A stretch of DNA of 64,000 nt from Pyrocephalus nanus (taxonomy: Eukaryota > Chordata > Aves > Passeriformes > Tyrannidae). The notes beneath the pieces were generated by a model. The model searched no databases, was not told the origin of the DNA, and was given only the letters and a program-made list of their open reading frames with translations. The stretch covers positions 5,037,001 to 5,101,000 of the forward strand of contig CM076279.1 in assembly GCA_038380795.1 (NCBI GenBank), read 5' to 3'. Below are positions 26,101 to 38,385 of the stretch, piece by piece (the stretch's first letter is position 1; each line of letters begins with the position of its first letter). Position numbers and translations under genes: made by a program.

Positions 26101-28760
26101 GAGTTTTTGAGATGGTTATGTTCTTTTTTTTCTTTTATTATATTACATTTCAAAAATATGCAGTACTAGATATACACAAATAGCATTTGTCTATATCTAG
26201 ATTCTACACAGCATTTTACTAAAAGCTCTAAATTAAGCAAACCCTTAATTTACTGTAAAGAATTTCCTTAATAACTGGAGATAACCTTTAATTCCAAAAT
26301 TAAAACTGATCTGGAGGTATGCAAAAAGACTTTTAACATTTAAATTAATTACTTTCAAAGGAGGTAATTAAAAAAATAAAAAGGACAACATTAAAACAAA
26401 TTATTTTATCTTACAGAAGATCAAGAAGAGTAACCAAATTCAAAATTGACTTAAAAATTACATTTCACAGGATCAAGATTGATTTTAGGCTTCAGACAGA
26501 AAACCTTATTCTTGTAGGTGTTTCCAGAAGGGCTGCTGGAACCGTAACACAATTTTTGATGGTTTGATCAATACCAGTTTAAGCAGCGATAAAACTTGCT
26601 TTGCACCAAAAGTCAATTTTTGTACACAAAGGGGCGAGCTCAGGAATTTTCTAAATTATTTTTGCTATAATAGGAGTGTTTTATTCTGCCACTTCAGGAC
26701 AGATCGATTGTCAGACATATACCATCTGTTTCTGTGAAAATCGGGACAGAAAGTGTATCTAATCCTACGGACTGAGGTTTAAACAATAATCAAATGAAAG
26801 CTGCAATAAAACAGAGTGAGTGCTTTATAACAGAATTACTTTTAAGACGACGTATTTTACCTAAATCAGAACAGCCTCCCTGTCTCTCTTGGATGGCTTC
26901 TATTCCTTGCAAGACTCCAGCCTAAAGCAAGTCGAAAGTTTTCAGTGCTTGATGGAATCTGACACAGAAAGGAAATGTTTTTCACAAGATGTTTGCTTCT
27001 TTCTCCCCAAGAAGGTGAAACTTCCAGATAAAAGTCCCAAACTGCAGAAACTTTACCCGACATGTAGAATTTCAGCCACACAGCACAGACATGTTCCACA
27101 TCACAAATGACCTTTCCCAGCTGTACAGCATGAAAACTCAGGATCCAGGCATCAGTACCAGCTGCATTCAGAAGAAACTCTTTTCCTTATTCCCAAGGCA
27201 GAAGTAAGTTTCTCTCTGAAAATTTAATTCTGTTTAAATCTACAGCGTGGTGCTGTTAACCTGCCGTGTTTCATATGGAGTGTAAGACAGGTCCCTCAGC
27301 AATTATTAAGGTACATTACAACGTTATTCTAAATTACATGAATTATTCTTGTAGTATCAGAAGCCTGAGAAATATTCTCTTCCCCCTGCCTAACCCGACA
27401 GATTTCACCAGGGCACACAATCATTTACATTTTGGCCCCAAAACACAGACCTTGCTGGGCTGGAGGCAGAGTTACCTCAAAAGGCAGCAATCCTCTATCC
27501 ATATCATAGAGGAGAGAATTCCATATTTCACAAAAACTTCATAGGAGAGCTATTTGTGAAAAGTATCAGAATTATACTTGTTGGTGGTAAAAGGCTGTTC
27601 TGGCTGAGAGAAATTATTACAAATATTACTGGCACCTGTAAAATGCTTGGCGTGTTTGCATCATTTGGGAGCACAAATGACTTTATTACCTCCATCCTCA
27701 AATAGTTCCCATATCATCATCTGTTGGGATTCTACTCAGCCCATGTTTTCTGTCTGTGAATTCTGTGTTCTAATTCCAGTAGGACATGGTCTATGGACAG
27801 TTTGCATTCTCTGTTCTCTTACTTCACCAACATAAATTGCACGAATACTTGCTGATCTTATGTTCCTTCCATCCTGCTTTACAAAGTGACTTCTCAGGGG
27901 CTGCAAAATACCCTTGTAAATCTTAACCAACAGAAAATTAAGCTGCCTTATCTCTCTTTATACACACCCACCTGTTAGTTAAATAATTATAGTTAATGCT
28001 TATTAACTCCAGAGTGGGCCAAAATAGACCCAATTTTTAAAAGTGAGAAAAAAAACCTTCCAAAGCCTTATTGTCTGCAGTGCATCATGGAGGAATAATA
28101 TACACCTTTCCTACTTCATGCTGTTATCCTGCCTTTCACCAGTCAATATATTAGGCGAAAACCCAGAACTGATTTCTCTCTCAGCAAGAACAAGCTCTTC
28201 CTTCCAATAAGCTTTTATTGAGATTTCTAGAGAAACAAGCTCCTCACCAGGACTCCAGCATGTTCCAAATTAGAACAGGTTTTCTCTGCATTCAAAACTT
28301 CAGCCAGCACAACAACATCCTCCTTTTTTTTACAGACAATATAAATGTAATATCTGATTTAGAGAGAAGACACTTATTTCACCCATGAAGGTTACCTTGA
28401 TCACAGAATAAAATATGGGAGAGCCAGAAGAAGAGTACAAATAGTAAGCAAAGACAATTTTACACCTCTGAAATTTTCTTCTACACATCCATATGCCAGG
28501 GGAGACACCTGTGCTGCTTGCAGTACATCCCCACTCCTGTATTACAAATAAGGTTGGCTGCATAAGGTTTTGAAGCAGCTTCATGGTTTAAGACCTGGTG
28601 GAATTGTCCTTTTGATATGAGCAGCCACACTGCAAGTTCCTGGCTTTGGGAATTCAGGACTAATTCAGTGGGCACTGAAAACAACACCACCAAAGGGAGG
28701 GGATGCTTATGGGGAGCAGAGCCTTTCACACACACAGAGTTTAGACTAGGCCTTAAACAA
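23169..28760. other. No gene seen; unique DNA
   Basis: Openings up to 100 codons, overlapping on both strands, none with recognisable domains. The stretch at about 24220-24330 has clustered TTAAT/TAATTA-type cores and could be conserved regulatory DNA. The part at 25980-26420 is strongly A/T-biased with A and T runs of 9-10. Nothing else recognised. Confidence 0.55.
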
Positions 28761-28806
28761 TTAAAACAAACAAACAAACAAACAAAAAAAACCAACAAAA
28801 AAATAA
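28761..28806 (+). repeat. (AAAC)n-type simple repeat
   Basis: Four to five tandem AAAC units followed by an A-rich stretch and imperfect CAAA units. The 131-codon minus-strand opening across it is a by-product of this low-complexity tract. Confidence 0.85.
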
Positions 28807-30537
28807 TCAATGGTGCATTTTCCTTTCCCCCCTGGTTTTCAGCAATCCATGAGCTTGGGGACATTTCTAGTGGCATTCCTCTCTCTGGAGAAGCTGTGCT
28901 CCCACACTCTCAATTCCAGTGCTCTGCTCCAAGAGTAATCCCATCCTGAGAGTCAGTGAGGTGGCTGTTGTGACAGAGGGGGGGGGGTGAAAGATAACTT
29001 CTTAAATTACTGAAATAAGAATGTCGCTATCACTTTGTGTCCAATCCTTTTAAATGAAATTATCTAGTTTGATTTCTAAGAAATATAATTTTATCTCTAG
29101 CTTTGGATTTAGTCTCCTATTCTCATGCATTTACATGAGATGTAAATCTAGCATATTTAAAAAGCCTGCTGCTACACAGATGATGAAAGCAATGCATAAA
29201 ATAAGTTTGAGCTTCACTTCCTAAAGTCAAAGAATTGCTGTTATGGAAAGAAAAAAAAAAAAAACAACAAACCAAACCTCTTCCTTTTATCCCACAGTAT
29301 TCATAAGGAAATTGAAAGACAGGATTGTGTTCATTGATCACACTTGGAGTACTGCTTTCAAACATTTCAGGTCTCTTCAGCATCAGTCTGCATCAGTTCC
29401 CCAGAAATTTTTTAGAGCAGAAGGGAGAAACCAGCTCCTTCCCTTTGACAGCTTCATTGAGGATCCACAGGGTGTCCCTGAACCAGAGCTTTGCTCTTGG
29501 CCAGCAGGAGGCTGGACCTGGAGGGGAACTGCCTTAATTACTTGAGACAGGAGAGGTCTGGGATGTTGTCCAGCCATTCCAGGAAAATTGAAGCTGGGTT
29601 TGTGCTGTTTAGGAGCACGGATGTGACAAACAGTTCTTGCAAGGGGCAGCAGCACATATGGATGGGTAATAATACCCTGGGAGCCCCATGCACTCCAAAC
29701 CAGTCCTAATCACAGACAGTGGCAGTCTGGGTTTCTTTAAGGAGGATATAAAGAAGCACAAACCATGTTCAAGGCTCCCAGCAAGTACCTAGGACTTGAG
29801 TTCCACTTGATAACTGTGTGAAGAACCAGATGATAAACACGAATAACCCTAGGCAGAATATTTGTAAAAAGCACTGTTTATGTTTGGAGGGGAAAAAAAA
29901 GAAGGGATTTCACAGCACCTGGAGTGTCATCTTTATAAATTACATATTTCTTACAGGATATTTTTCCCTGCTAGTGGAAGGCCTAATATTAGAAAACAAC
30001 ATGCCCCTTTTCTCATTCAAAGCAATGCTCAAAACCATAGGAAGCTTTTGTCACCTAAGAAGTTTCTTTTAAGCTATTTAAAGCAAGGTTCACCTGCAAC
30101 ATGAATAGCTGTGTATTTATTTTTAAAAGCAACCAAACCATGAGTGATTATGCCAGAATTTTTAGATTTTTTTTTTTTAAATATCACTTGCTTCAAAGTC
30201 TCAAAATCAGATTAAAATGGTACAAACAGTTAAAAAATCTCTTCAGATCAGAGCAAAGGTTGGAATACTGATTTTCATTTGTTTTAAAGCTACTTCAGCC
30301 GTTTTCTTTGTGCAAGTTCTAGAAAATGAAAGTTCTCCCATTGCTCTCAAAAGCAGCAGGGATTTATATTTCTTAGCACAGGCTGCCACAACTGCAAAAA
30401 GAAAAGAGGGTTTTGAAAAACCTTCCCTTAGAGCCAGGACTTTTCTTTTGGTCCACAGTTCCATGCAGAACTTTGTTGTTGTTAAAAGAGCAAACAAAAA
30501 CTGTGAACATTGCCTGTAAACTAATATTACAGGGCAG
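28807..30537. other. No gene seen
   Basis: Contains a run of 10 G at 28978-28987, a 14-A run near 29251 and a GC-richer patch at about 29390-29700 with short overlapping openings (70-100 codons) in several frames. None resembles a known protein. Confidence 0.55.
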
Positions 30538-30561
30538 ATATATATATATATATATATATAT
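30538..30561. repeat. (AT)n microsatellite
   Basis: Twelve perfect AT dinucleotide units. Self-complementary, likely polymorphic. Confidence 0.92.
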
Positions 30562-31002
30562 GTATATTTATGAAAGATTAAAAAACAACAGCAGCTGTCT
30601 GCTGACTGATCCTCAGGGATTATTTAGTTGACCCTTAGCAAGGACAGGCCCTAAAAAGTCAACAGGATCATGAATTGTAAGGTGGCGGATAAAATGAAAA
30701 AAATCAACAATACAGGAAATGGAAAACTCAAAGATGAACTCACTAAAGAATTTTCTTTCTCTTTCATCTGTATTTTCCTCTCGAGTTCTCTAATAAACTA
30801 AAAGATCTCACAGGTATGAGCACCTTGAAAACAGGAGAAAACAGTCTGAGAACAGTAATTCCTCAAATGATCCTGAATAGATACTGATATCAAATGAACT
30901 CCCCACACACTCCAGTTACTGATATTCAGTCAGATGCCACATAATGCAAAGAAAAACAGGAGTTTAAAGCAGGAATTAGGACAGGCTGCCTATAAGCTTA
31001 GA
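30562..31002. other. No gene seen between two AT microsatellites
   Basis: Unique AT-rich DNA with no ORF of note. Confidence 0.6.
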
Positions 31003-31003
31003 C

Positions 31004-31032
<29 letters not shown>
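31003..31032. repeat. (TA)n microsatellite with one C interruption
   Basis: An interrupted TA repeat (CATATATACATATATA...ATG) about 440 bp from the pure AT repeat at 30.5 kb. Both are flanked by unique DNA. Confidence 0.9.
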
Positions 31033-31034
<2 letters not shown>

Positions 31035-34000
31035 AATATATCTCTCAATAGGAAGTACAGCTCTTGCCTCTACAAGTTCTCAATTTGACACCTTTAATGG
31101 GCTAAAGATACATTTTGAATGCAAGCAAAAGGAAGATTCTTGCAAAACTTTCAAGGTACTGAGAGCCCACCTCTAAGCTGGACTAACTGTGCAAAGACAA
31201 AGGAGTATTTCCAGCATCAGTATTGCTGTAGCTTGGTCCTGTGAAACCTCTGTGGTTTGGAAAACTACCTAAAGCCTCTAAAAACCATGAACCATAAAAT
31301 ATGTGACCACAAACAATTTCTAGAGATGGCTGCAGCTGCTAATAACACAGTGATCACAATTGTCTGAGTCAACCATAAAGGGAAAAAAACCAAAACCACT
31401 GTTAAAGAACCACATAGATCTCATTAAACAGAGAAAAACTCAAACAAGTCGGTGCCAAAGACACATGAAAAGACCACTCTACATCCACAGGCCTCCTTTT
31501 CCACTGTATCCCACTTGCAATATCCCTCACACACTTCAATCAGGGATTCTTGTACCTCTGCAGATGACACATTTTGCTCAGTTTTTCTTTTAATGACACT
31601 TATATGCATAAGATGAATTGGTCTAAAGCTGAGCAGTATTTCTATTAAGAAGGAGGGGGAAAAAAGCTTTTCAAATAATTATTCTTCCAACCCTGGGTTT
31701 TCAGATGAGCTAAAGATTCCTCACAGCAGAAACAGCAAATGCTGAACCTGCTCTGCAGACTCAAACATGAGATGCTCTTTTCTTGCCACAGTAAGTTGGC
31801 CCCTTTGTGTGCCAGCTTTATTTTCCCAGGTATCATCTGCCTGCCCAGATGTGCATCATTAGGACTGGAACAACCAAAAGCAATATTTCTATATAATGAA
31901 ACATTTTTATGCAGTAAAGTCAGTATGGTAGGGAAGCCATTAAGAGTCTTCCGTCAGGAACTTCGCAGCCATCAAATGCAATCTGGTGTTCTTGGAAACC
32001 TGGATCCAGGACCTACACGTAATGGTGGTGGATGCTATAGGAAAATTTAAGATCCATTAGCAGGGGATTTAGATATAATAGTTACATCTTGCATCTGCGA
32101 GTGCTTTTGTGATCAGCTGAGGGAATGCATCCCACAGAGAAGTCCATAAAAATTGAGTGTTTTCACTAATGGTGTTCCTATATATTTTTGTGTGCAACTT
32201 TAAAAAGCTCTAAGCCCTTTAACTGGGGATGATGCATTGGAGGAAGTCGAAAAAAAATAGAAGGAAAATACTGAATCACAGCTGAAGGGGTAATTGATAT
32301 ATTCAGTTGTATGAACTTATATTGTAGCAACGTGTTTGAATGGACAGTTTCAGAAATAAATTTGGAATACTATGATCTTCTTCACCAGCATTCTTTTGTA
32401 ATTTATGATACCAGTATCCCCCACTATGAAACAAATAACATTTTTCTTTACTACTCAATAAATATAACTCAATTTTGTTTCTTGGGATAACCAGTGAGGT
32501 TGGGATGGCAGGGACACACCTTTCTGTTTCAAGGCATTAATGTATATGATACAGCTGGGTTTTGAAGCACAGAAATTCACACTTCCTACCTAGCAATCCT
32601 CTTTACATGGGTTTCATGCTCTCCCCTCAAAGCACAAAGAACAGACAAACTTCTGAAAATACGAATTTACTCTAGAGGATAATGATACTTCATTCAAATT
32701 AACATCTGGTATTTACAGCATTTCAAAGACAGTTATTGCTAGCCATGTACAAGTTAAACACTTAAAAAGAAAAGCCAAGAGTTGTGGTGTATGACACAAA
32801 TGGTACTGTAGAGCTATATGAATGTCAGCTTCTGCTATCAAGATACAGTTCCTGTGATGGAAAAAATTACTACCTGAAAGTCTAAGGTTTGGGGAAACAG
32901 CAGAGAAGAAAGCCTGAAGAAAAAAGCCAAATAAAACCATCTGGAAGAGAGACAACATCATGAAATACCATCTCTTTTCTTGACACAGAAGAACACTAAA
33001 CAGGAATGGGATAAAACTGATTACCAAAGGTATTTTTTCTCATGAGACTTCTCTCAATTAATCATTTTACTGCAAAAACACCTTTTCCTCATAAATCTAA
33101 TAAGATATTGTCTAAACAGAATCTCTATTTTTTGACAATCCTTTCCTTCCTTTTAAAAAATGAGTAGATGCCAACTTCATACTTTCCTTTCAGCTACAAT
33201 TTAACAGTTCTCCAGTGTGGAGAGGTATGTGCATGTTCAACAGCAAAAACCAAAAGAAGCTCTTTCAGAAAGGGATCCAAAGCTGACAAGTAAAAAAATT
33301 CTTGAAAATTCTTAAAAAGAATCCATGAACTAATGCTACTTTTAGCCAGAAATTGCATACAGAGGCTCTGATTCTTTTGGGCTTTGCTGTGCCAAAACCA
33401 GGTTTAATGGCTTAGCTGAACTGAAGGCAGAAGAGCTACTGAGGAATTGCAAAGCTGCAGAGCACAGCAGACAGAAGAGAACATGCTTCTTAATTTTGCC
33501 TATTTTAGACTGCAAGTACATTTGATGGGGAGATTCTTCCTCGTTCATGAAATCCCCACAGCTCATTTTATCAAGCAGTGCCTCCACCAGTGCCAGCCTT
33601 GCCTCAGCTCCTGCAAACAGAGGGATGCCTGCTGGGACTCGTTACTTCCCATTATTCCACCCCCTTTTTCCCTGCACACCTAGATGACACCATCCCCTTT
33701 GGAGCTCTATCCAGCTCACCATTCCACGTTTAAAAACCAGCCAGTGATTTCAAAATACTGTTCCATCATTACAGATCGCAGAGCCAAGCCTGCCCCATGC
33801 CTCATCCTGACAGGAGATGCAGCTTTCCACAGGCTGCAGCAAATATCCTGCTCTGTGCCCCCAGAAAAACAGATGAGGTGCACGGGCAATAGATCCTGAG
33901 TGTCTCATTTGGTGTTTACTTACAGTTACAGTCCCTGGGAACACCCTGAGTGACCTGCTGTGAACTCCCTCCCTCACCTCTGCTTCAGTGGCCACTCTAC

Positions 34001-34251
34001 TTTCCAGCAGCCAATTATCCATGTTTTTAAGCTTTGTTCCCACTGGAATTGAGCCAGGGCAAGAGCTTGGGCCAGACCCCTGAACTGCTGTCATGCCTCT
34101 GTCAAACCAGAAACATCTCTCTTACGCTTAGTGGAGCTTCTTCTCACACAGGAGCACCAAACTATTCATGCACTTTTCTTCTCCAAGTTCTATCACCTCT
34201 TTGACCAAATCCATACCCTGTAAATGAACTCATTTCCATAAATAGCAATTT
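31033..34251. other. No gene established; one protein-like patch
   Basis: The plus-strand opening at 31739-32050 (103 codons) continues in the same frame to about 32260, with stops at about 32048, 32150 and 32203. The translation has a protein-like look but no family I can name. Elsewhere there are openings of 104 codons (32713-33027, minus) and 114 codons (33750-34094, minus) without motifs. No repeat family recognised. Confidence 0.45.
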
Positions 34252-34281
34252 TTAATCTACTTTAAATTAATCTACTTTAAA
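34252..34281 (+). repeat. Perfect 15-bp tandem duplication
   Basis: The unit TTAATCTACTTTAAA occurs twice, directly adjacent (34252-34266 and 34267-34281). It lies 37 bp before the 5' end of the CR1 fragment at 34319. An exact duplication implies a recent slippage or repair event. Confidence 0.95.
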
Positions 34282-34318
34282 AAGGTCTTGTCTTTAACTT
34301 CCTAAGTATTGTCAAAGT

Positions 34319-34720
34319 TGTTCAGCCTGGAGAAGGGGAGACTGAGGGAGATCTCATTGCAGTTCCAACTTCCTCATGAGGGGCAGAGCAGGGACAGGTC
34401 TTGAGCTCTGATCTATGGGGACAGGGACAGGATCCTAGGGAATGGCTTGAAGTTGGTTCAGGGGAGGTTTAGGTTGGATCTCAGGAACAGATTCTTCCCC
34501 CAGAGGGTGGTTGGCACTGAACAGGCTCCCCAGGGCAGTGGGCACAGCCCAAAGGCTGCCAGAGTTCCAGGAGCATTTGGATAATCCTCTGGGGCACAGG
34601 GGGTGACTCCTGGAGATGGTCCTGTGCAGGGCCAGGAGTTGGATTTGATGATTGTTGTGGGTCCCCTGCTGAGATGAGCTCTAAGGTTCCTTTCCACCCA
34701 AACCATTCTGTGATTCCATG
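34319..34720 (+). mobile_element. CR1 LINE 3' fragment (about 400 bp, best preserved)
   Basis: This is the 3' part of a CR1 non-LTR retrotransposon in plus orientation. It begins TTCAGCCTGGAGAAGG, the usual start of the conserved ORF2 3' segment. It continues through CTTCCTCATGAGGGGCAGAG, GGGGAGGTTTAGGTTGGATC (about 34460), CCCCCAGAGGGTGGTTGGCA (34497) and GGAACAG-type boxes. It then has GTGCAGGGCCAGGAGTTGGA (34623) and the terminal ATTCTGTGATTCCATG (34705-34720). The boxes are in the order expected for avian CR1. The element is 5'-truncated: a full CR1 is about 4.5 kb with two ORFs, and only the last tenth is present. Point differences and small indels show that it is not recent. A 108-codon minus-strand opening (34458-34784) lies antisense to it and is not a gene. 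Confidence 0.96.
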
Positions 34721-37700
34721 ACAATTCTGAAACTGAAATGTCTGGAGTATTTGATGCTACATAAGCTTGGGGACCAGGACACATTCCATCCCTGTCTTAT
34801 CTTACTGGGCCAGGTTATTTAACAAAGGTTTAAGTGAAAACAAGTAGTGGCAGGAGGCAGAAATAGATCAGTTGACTATTTACTGATCAGAACATACAAA
34901 CCAAGGGAAAAAAACAAACAAAACTGTACACACTGGAGCAGTGAGACTCTAATCAGCTCCCAAAATTAAATGCTGTCCTCGTGCCATTGGGTGTTTCTAT
35001 TGTTTACTACTCACAGTCCTGCTCTTGATTAACCCTCACCATCTGACATGCTGGAACTCATCAGGATTAATAAAACTTTATGTCTCTGCTCCACTGTAAG
35101 GCTTTATCTCACCACTGTTAGCAAACAAGTTTCAACACGAGAACCCCACCCATCAGTGTGATAGAAAGTGAGAGAGAGCAAATGTGTGTCCCTGTAGCAG
35201 GTGTGATGCAGAATATTCTCAGGAAAAGGTAGGAAATAAGCTTTATCATTTTGAGGACTATGACTCATACAATGATAGCTAAACTCATTATTATTATTCA
35301 AAATTCAATAATCAAGGAGTCATAATCAAATGTGCTAGGCTTTTGTAGAACAAAATGATCAAGATAATACTCTCACCTTATTATCTGTTACTGTTAAAAG
35401 CCATTAAAATAAAATAAATGGACTATCTACCTCTTATACGGCATTTTTATTAAAACATCTTATTTTTAGATTTTCTAGATGTTTTGTTTTTCAAATTTTC
35501 ATTAAGCTTTTTCTGTAAAAAAAAAGTTTTAACCTTAAATCTCGAATAAAACAACTGTGTAACACCATAGGGAAAAATTCAATTTGATGAGCGTATATTG
35601 TCAAGAGGCACAAGAGAGACACTGGAATTTGAATTTTCTGATGGTGTGTGTTTGTGTATTGTTCTGCTCTTTGAAAAGTTGATACCCTAAACTAGCTGAC
35701 AACCAGCATTCTCTGCAGTTCAGATTAATTGTTTTCCTTTTGTCTCTTTTGTTATAAAGAGCTCTTTTAAATAAACCAATTTCGGTTCTTATAACAAGAC
35801 ATGTGCGTAGACAACTTCTAGTTTTATTTGAAGGAAATACTTGAACTGAGCAAATAATTCCTTTGTGAATAATTTATTTGATGAATTTTGCTATTTCCCT
35901 GTTTACAAATTGTTTGTACAAATGGTACAGCCATAGAGGAAAAAAACTGCAGGGGTTTAGGGAGAAATTCCTAAAATATCACAGAACAAAATACTTTTTG
36001 TAAGTTCTTTACATCAGTTCTATAGACTTCTGTAGCTGGAATATGATTTTTGTACATATCTCTTCCTTGGCTGGAGGTAACAGGCAATACAGAGTTACTT
36101 GCTGGGAAAAAATGTTTTAAAAAAATTGCATTGTCATTCCAAACTGCAAATTTCTCTCCTCTTCATTTAACATCATTGCATCTCAGAACCTGAGCTGATG
36201 GGGTCTCCTTAAGACTCAAGTAAAAATCACACAAAGTGATGATTCAGCCAAGGAAAAGCAAAGCTGGTTCTGCTCCATGTGTGTTGTGATGCTTTAACAC
36301 ATCCTATACTGCAGAGCAAACTGTGATCAGCTATGGATTTGATCCCAAATTTCTTTGGGACTTTACTATTTTTGCAAGATACAAAATTCAAAAGAATATT
36401 CACAATACATAGGTGTAAAAACAGACAACCCAAATACAAATTAAAAGAGCCACAGAGTAACTTCCCCTACCAACTAAGGATTGCATTGGTACACAAGAGG
36501 AATTTGCTGCAAGTCTCCCCAGCCTGAATTGCTGCATTTAGTCCCTCTCTGCATTTCTCTTGAGGCTTCACTACCTTAATAATTTTTGTCCTACTCACTG
36601 TTCCTTTTCAGCATTTGTTATTAAGTTTCTGGTCATGTGTAAAATAAGTTTTTTAAGCTGCCTGGAAAGGTAGTAGGTCCTTGACTCCTAAATCCTCATC
36701 CATTCTCCTTCTGAAGACCCTTGGTTTATCACTGATAATACCTACTCTGTATTACAAATAAAAACAAGCAGAAAGCTGAACAATAAATCTTGGATGTTGA
36801 ATAGCATAATATCAAGTAAATAGAGGTGTATTTAAGGTTCTAAAAAACATAGTATCTCTTTCTACTCAACAGGAAACAGAAACTTTCCTAAACATATGTG
36901 ATAAACACAGAAAGAGTATGGCCTTAAAGGGAAAATGCTGTCAAGAAGGTATTTTGTTATTGAAGTGATCAAAGACTTAACAGGAGTTTTAGGTGTGCTG
37001 AAAAAAACCCAAACAGATAGTAATATTTTGTTAGATAGAGAACAGAGAAGAATCTATAATGAGATTGGTTTATGACATTAAATAATATCCCAGAGAAACA
37101 AAGTACCACTCCTTGAAGGTGGTCAGTAAATTGAGCCCACTAGCACTATAAGAGTGTTTTAGTGATGATGATGATGAATGAAAATATTCTGGATGTTCTC
37201 AGGTAAATTGATACCAGGTAAAATGATTTTGCATTTTAAGGCAGAGGAAGTTTTGCCATGGGCTATAAGGAGTTAGGAATTCACTCAGGGAATCTTACAA
37301 CCAAACTTGAAACATCAAATAAATCTGAGTCTCTTTAGAGCAGTTTAATTCCACTGCAGTTTCACTTCCTTCAAACAGTTATCCCAATTTACATCACTCT
37401 ACCAAATCTCACCACAACAGGCTGTACTCAGTCCTCAGGAACACCTTATTCTACCTGTGAGCTCTTCCTAAGCAGCACCAGGGGACATTCTACCTGCCAT
37501 CCCCAGAAGCAGCAGCACAGCTTTCTACCCAAAGTTCATTTGCATGATTTAATTAACAAAAAAATGCTAATTTTCATTCTCGTTTCTAGAAGGTAACATT
37601 ATACAGCTCCTAAAAATACAACCTTGGTGAAAATAAACACATCTCAAAAGCTTTGCAGGAATCCAATATATTAAAAGTAGATAGTTATAGAAAGCTATAA

Positions 37701-38110
37701 TAATTAACCATTCTCTCTTTAATTTAGTCCTGCTGGGCTGATACACTGGATCTCTGTGATTAGCTGCTGTTATAATTAAGACAGAAGTGTGATCTGAATG
37801 AAAAGTTCAAATCCTAGATGTTCACAGATTCCCAGCATTAACCTAGAAAGCTGCTCCTCCTCAGAGTTTTTATATGTGAAGATAATATTTTATTTACTTT
37901 ACAAGAATATTATGCAACTGAACCAATGTCCACAGGATCTCTGCCTAAGGCAAAAAAGTATTACACAAGCACACATCTTATTTAAGGAGGAAATCAGACA
38001 TCTTCCACTCCGAATTCTCTAAGTTTTACATGAAAAAAGTACCTGGAAAGAATTTGAGATTCACAGAGCTGCCAGATCGATAGCACAGGGGTGATCAGAA
38101 CCCCCAGCAC
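34721..38110. other. No gene seen; unique DNA
   Basis: Openings are 74 codons or shorter. The region around 35400-35560 is very A/T-rich. A GATGATGATGATG micro-tract lies near 37166. Nothing else recognised. Confidence 0.6.
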
Positions 38111-38385
38111 ACTCACACTTTATATGTCAATAACTTTGAAACAGATTACAAAGTAGAGGAATGAAATTTGCTGATGATGCAAGAGTGGAACCAAATGCAG
38201 GTAAGGGAAGGGCTGAAATAAGAACAGAGCCAATATCAGTAATATTTAGAGAAACTCAGGAGCAGGGGTTCTGCAAGCTTCATACAGAGATCCTGGACAT
38301 AACAAGGTCACAGAGAACACCAGAGAAACTCTAAGTCAGATGCTGCAAAATTGGAGCAAAAGATAAAATTTACACTGGGAGCTAA
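38111..38385 (+). mobile_element. Ancient CR1 LINE ORF2 remnant (reverse-transcriptase region)
   Basis: A much-decayed piece of CR1 ORF2 in plus orientation. The reverse-transcriptase active-site block survives as AAATTTGCTGATGATGC (38165-38181), which reads KFADDA, equivalent to the CR1 FADD motif. Upstream, the TATATGTCAATAACTTTGAA segment fits the conserved phenylalanine-isoleucine-asparagine-aspartate-leucine block that precedes FADD in CR1. Downstream, TTCTGCAAGCTTCATACAGA (38269) and AAGTCAGATGCTGCAAAATT (38334) match the positions of the LQ..LD and KC.VLH blocks of CR1. Spacing between blocks fits the family. The frame is broken by stops and indels, and identity is far lower than in the copies at 7.1 and 34.3 kb, so this is an older insertion. 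Confidence rests on pattern matching to the recalled consensus. Confidence 0.55.

Noticed and set aside
28481..28876. 131-codon minus-strand ORF with a phenylalanine/valine-rich segment
   Set aside because: The hydrophobic segment is the translation of the AAAC simple repeat and A-rich tract, not a membrane helix of a gene.
30538..31032. The two AT repeats as a CRISPR-like or paired functional array
   Set aside because: They are ordinary dinucleotide microsatellites; there are no spaced identical repeats anywhere in the window.
33750..34094. 114-codon minus-strand ORF
   Set aside because: No domain or start context; overlaps a 71-codon plus-strand opening of equal quality.
34458..34784. 108-codon minus-strand ORF
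   Set aside because: It is antisense to the CR1 fragment at 34319-34720.
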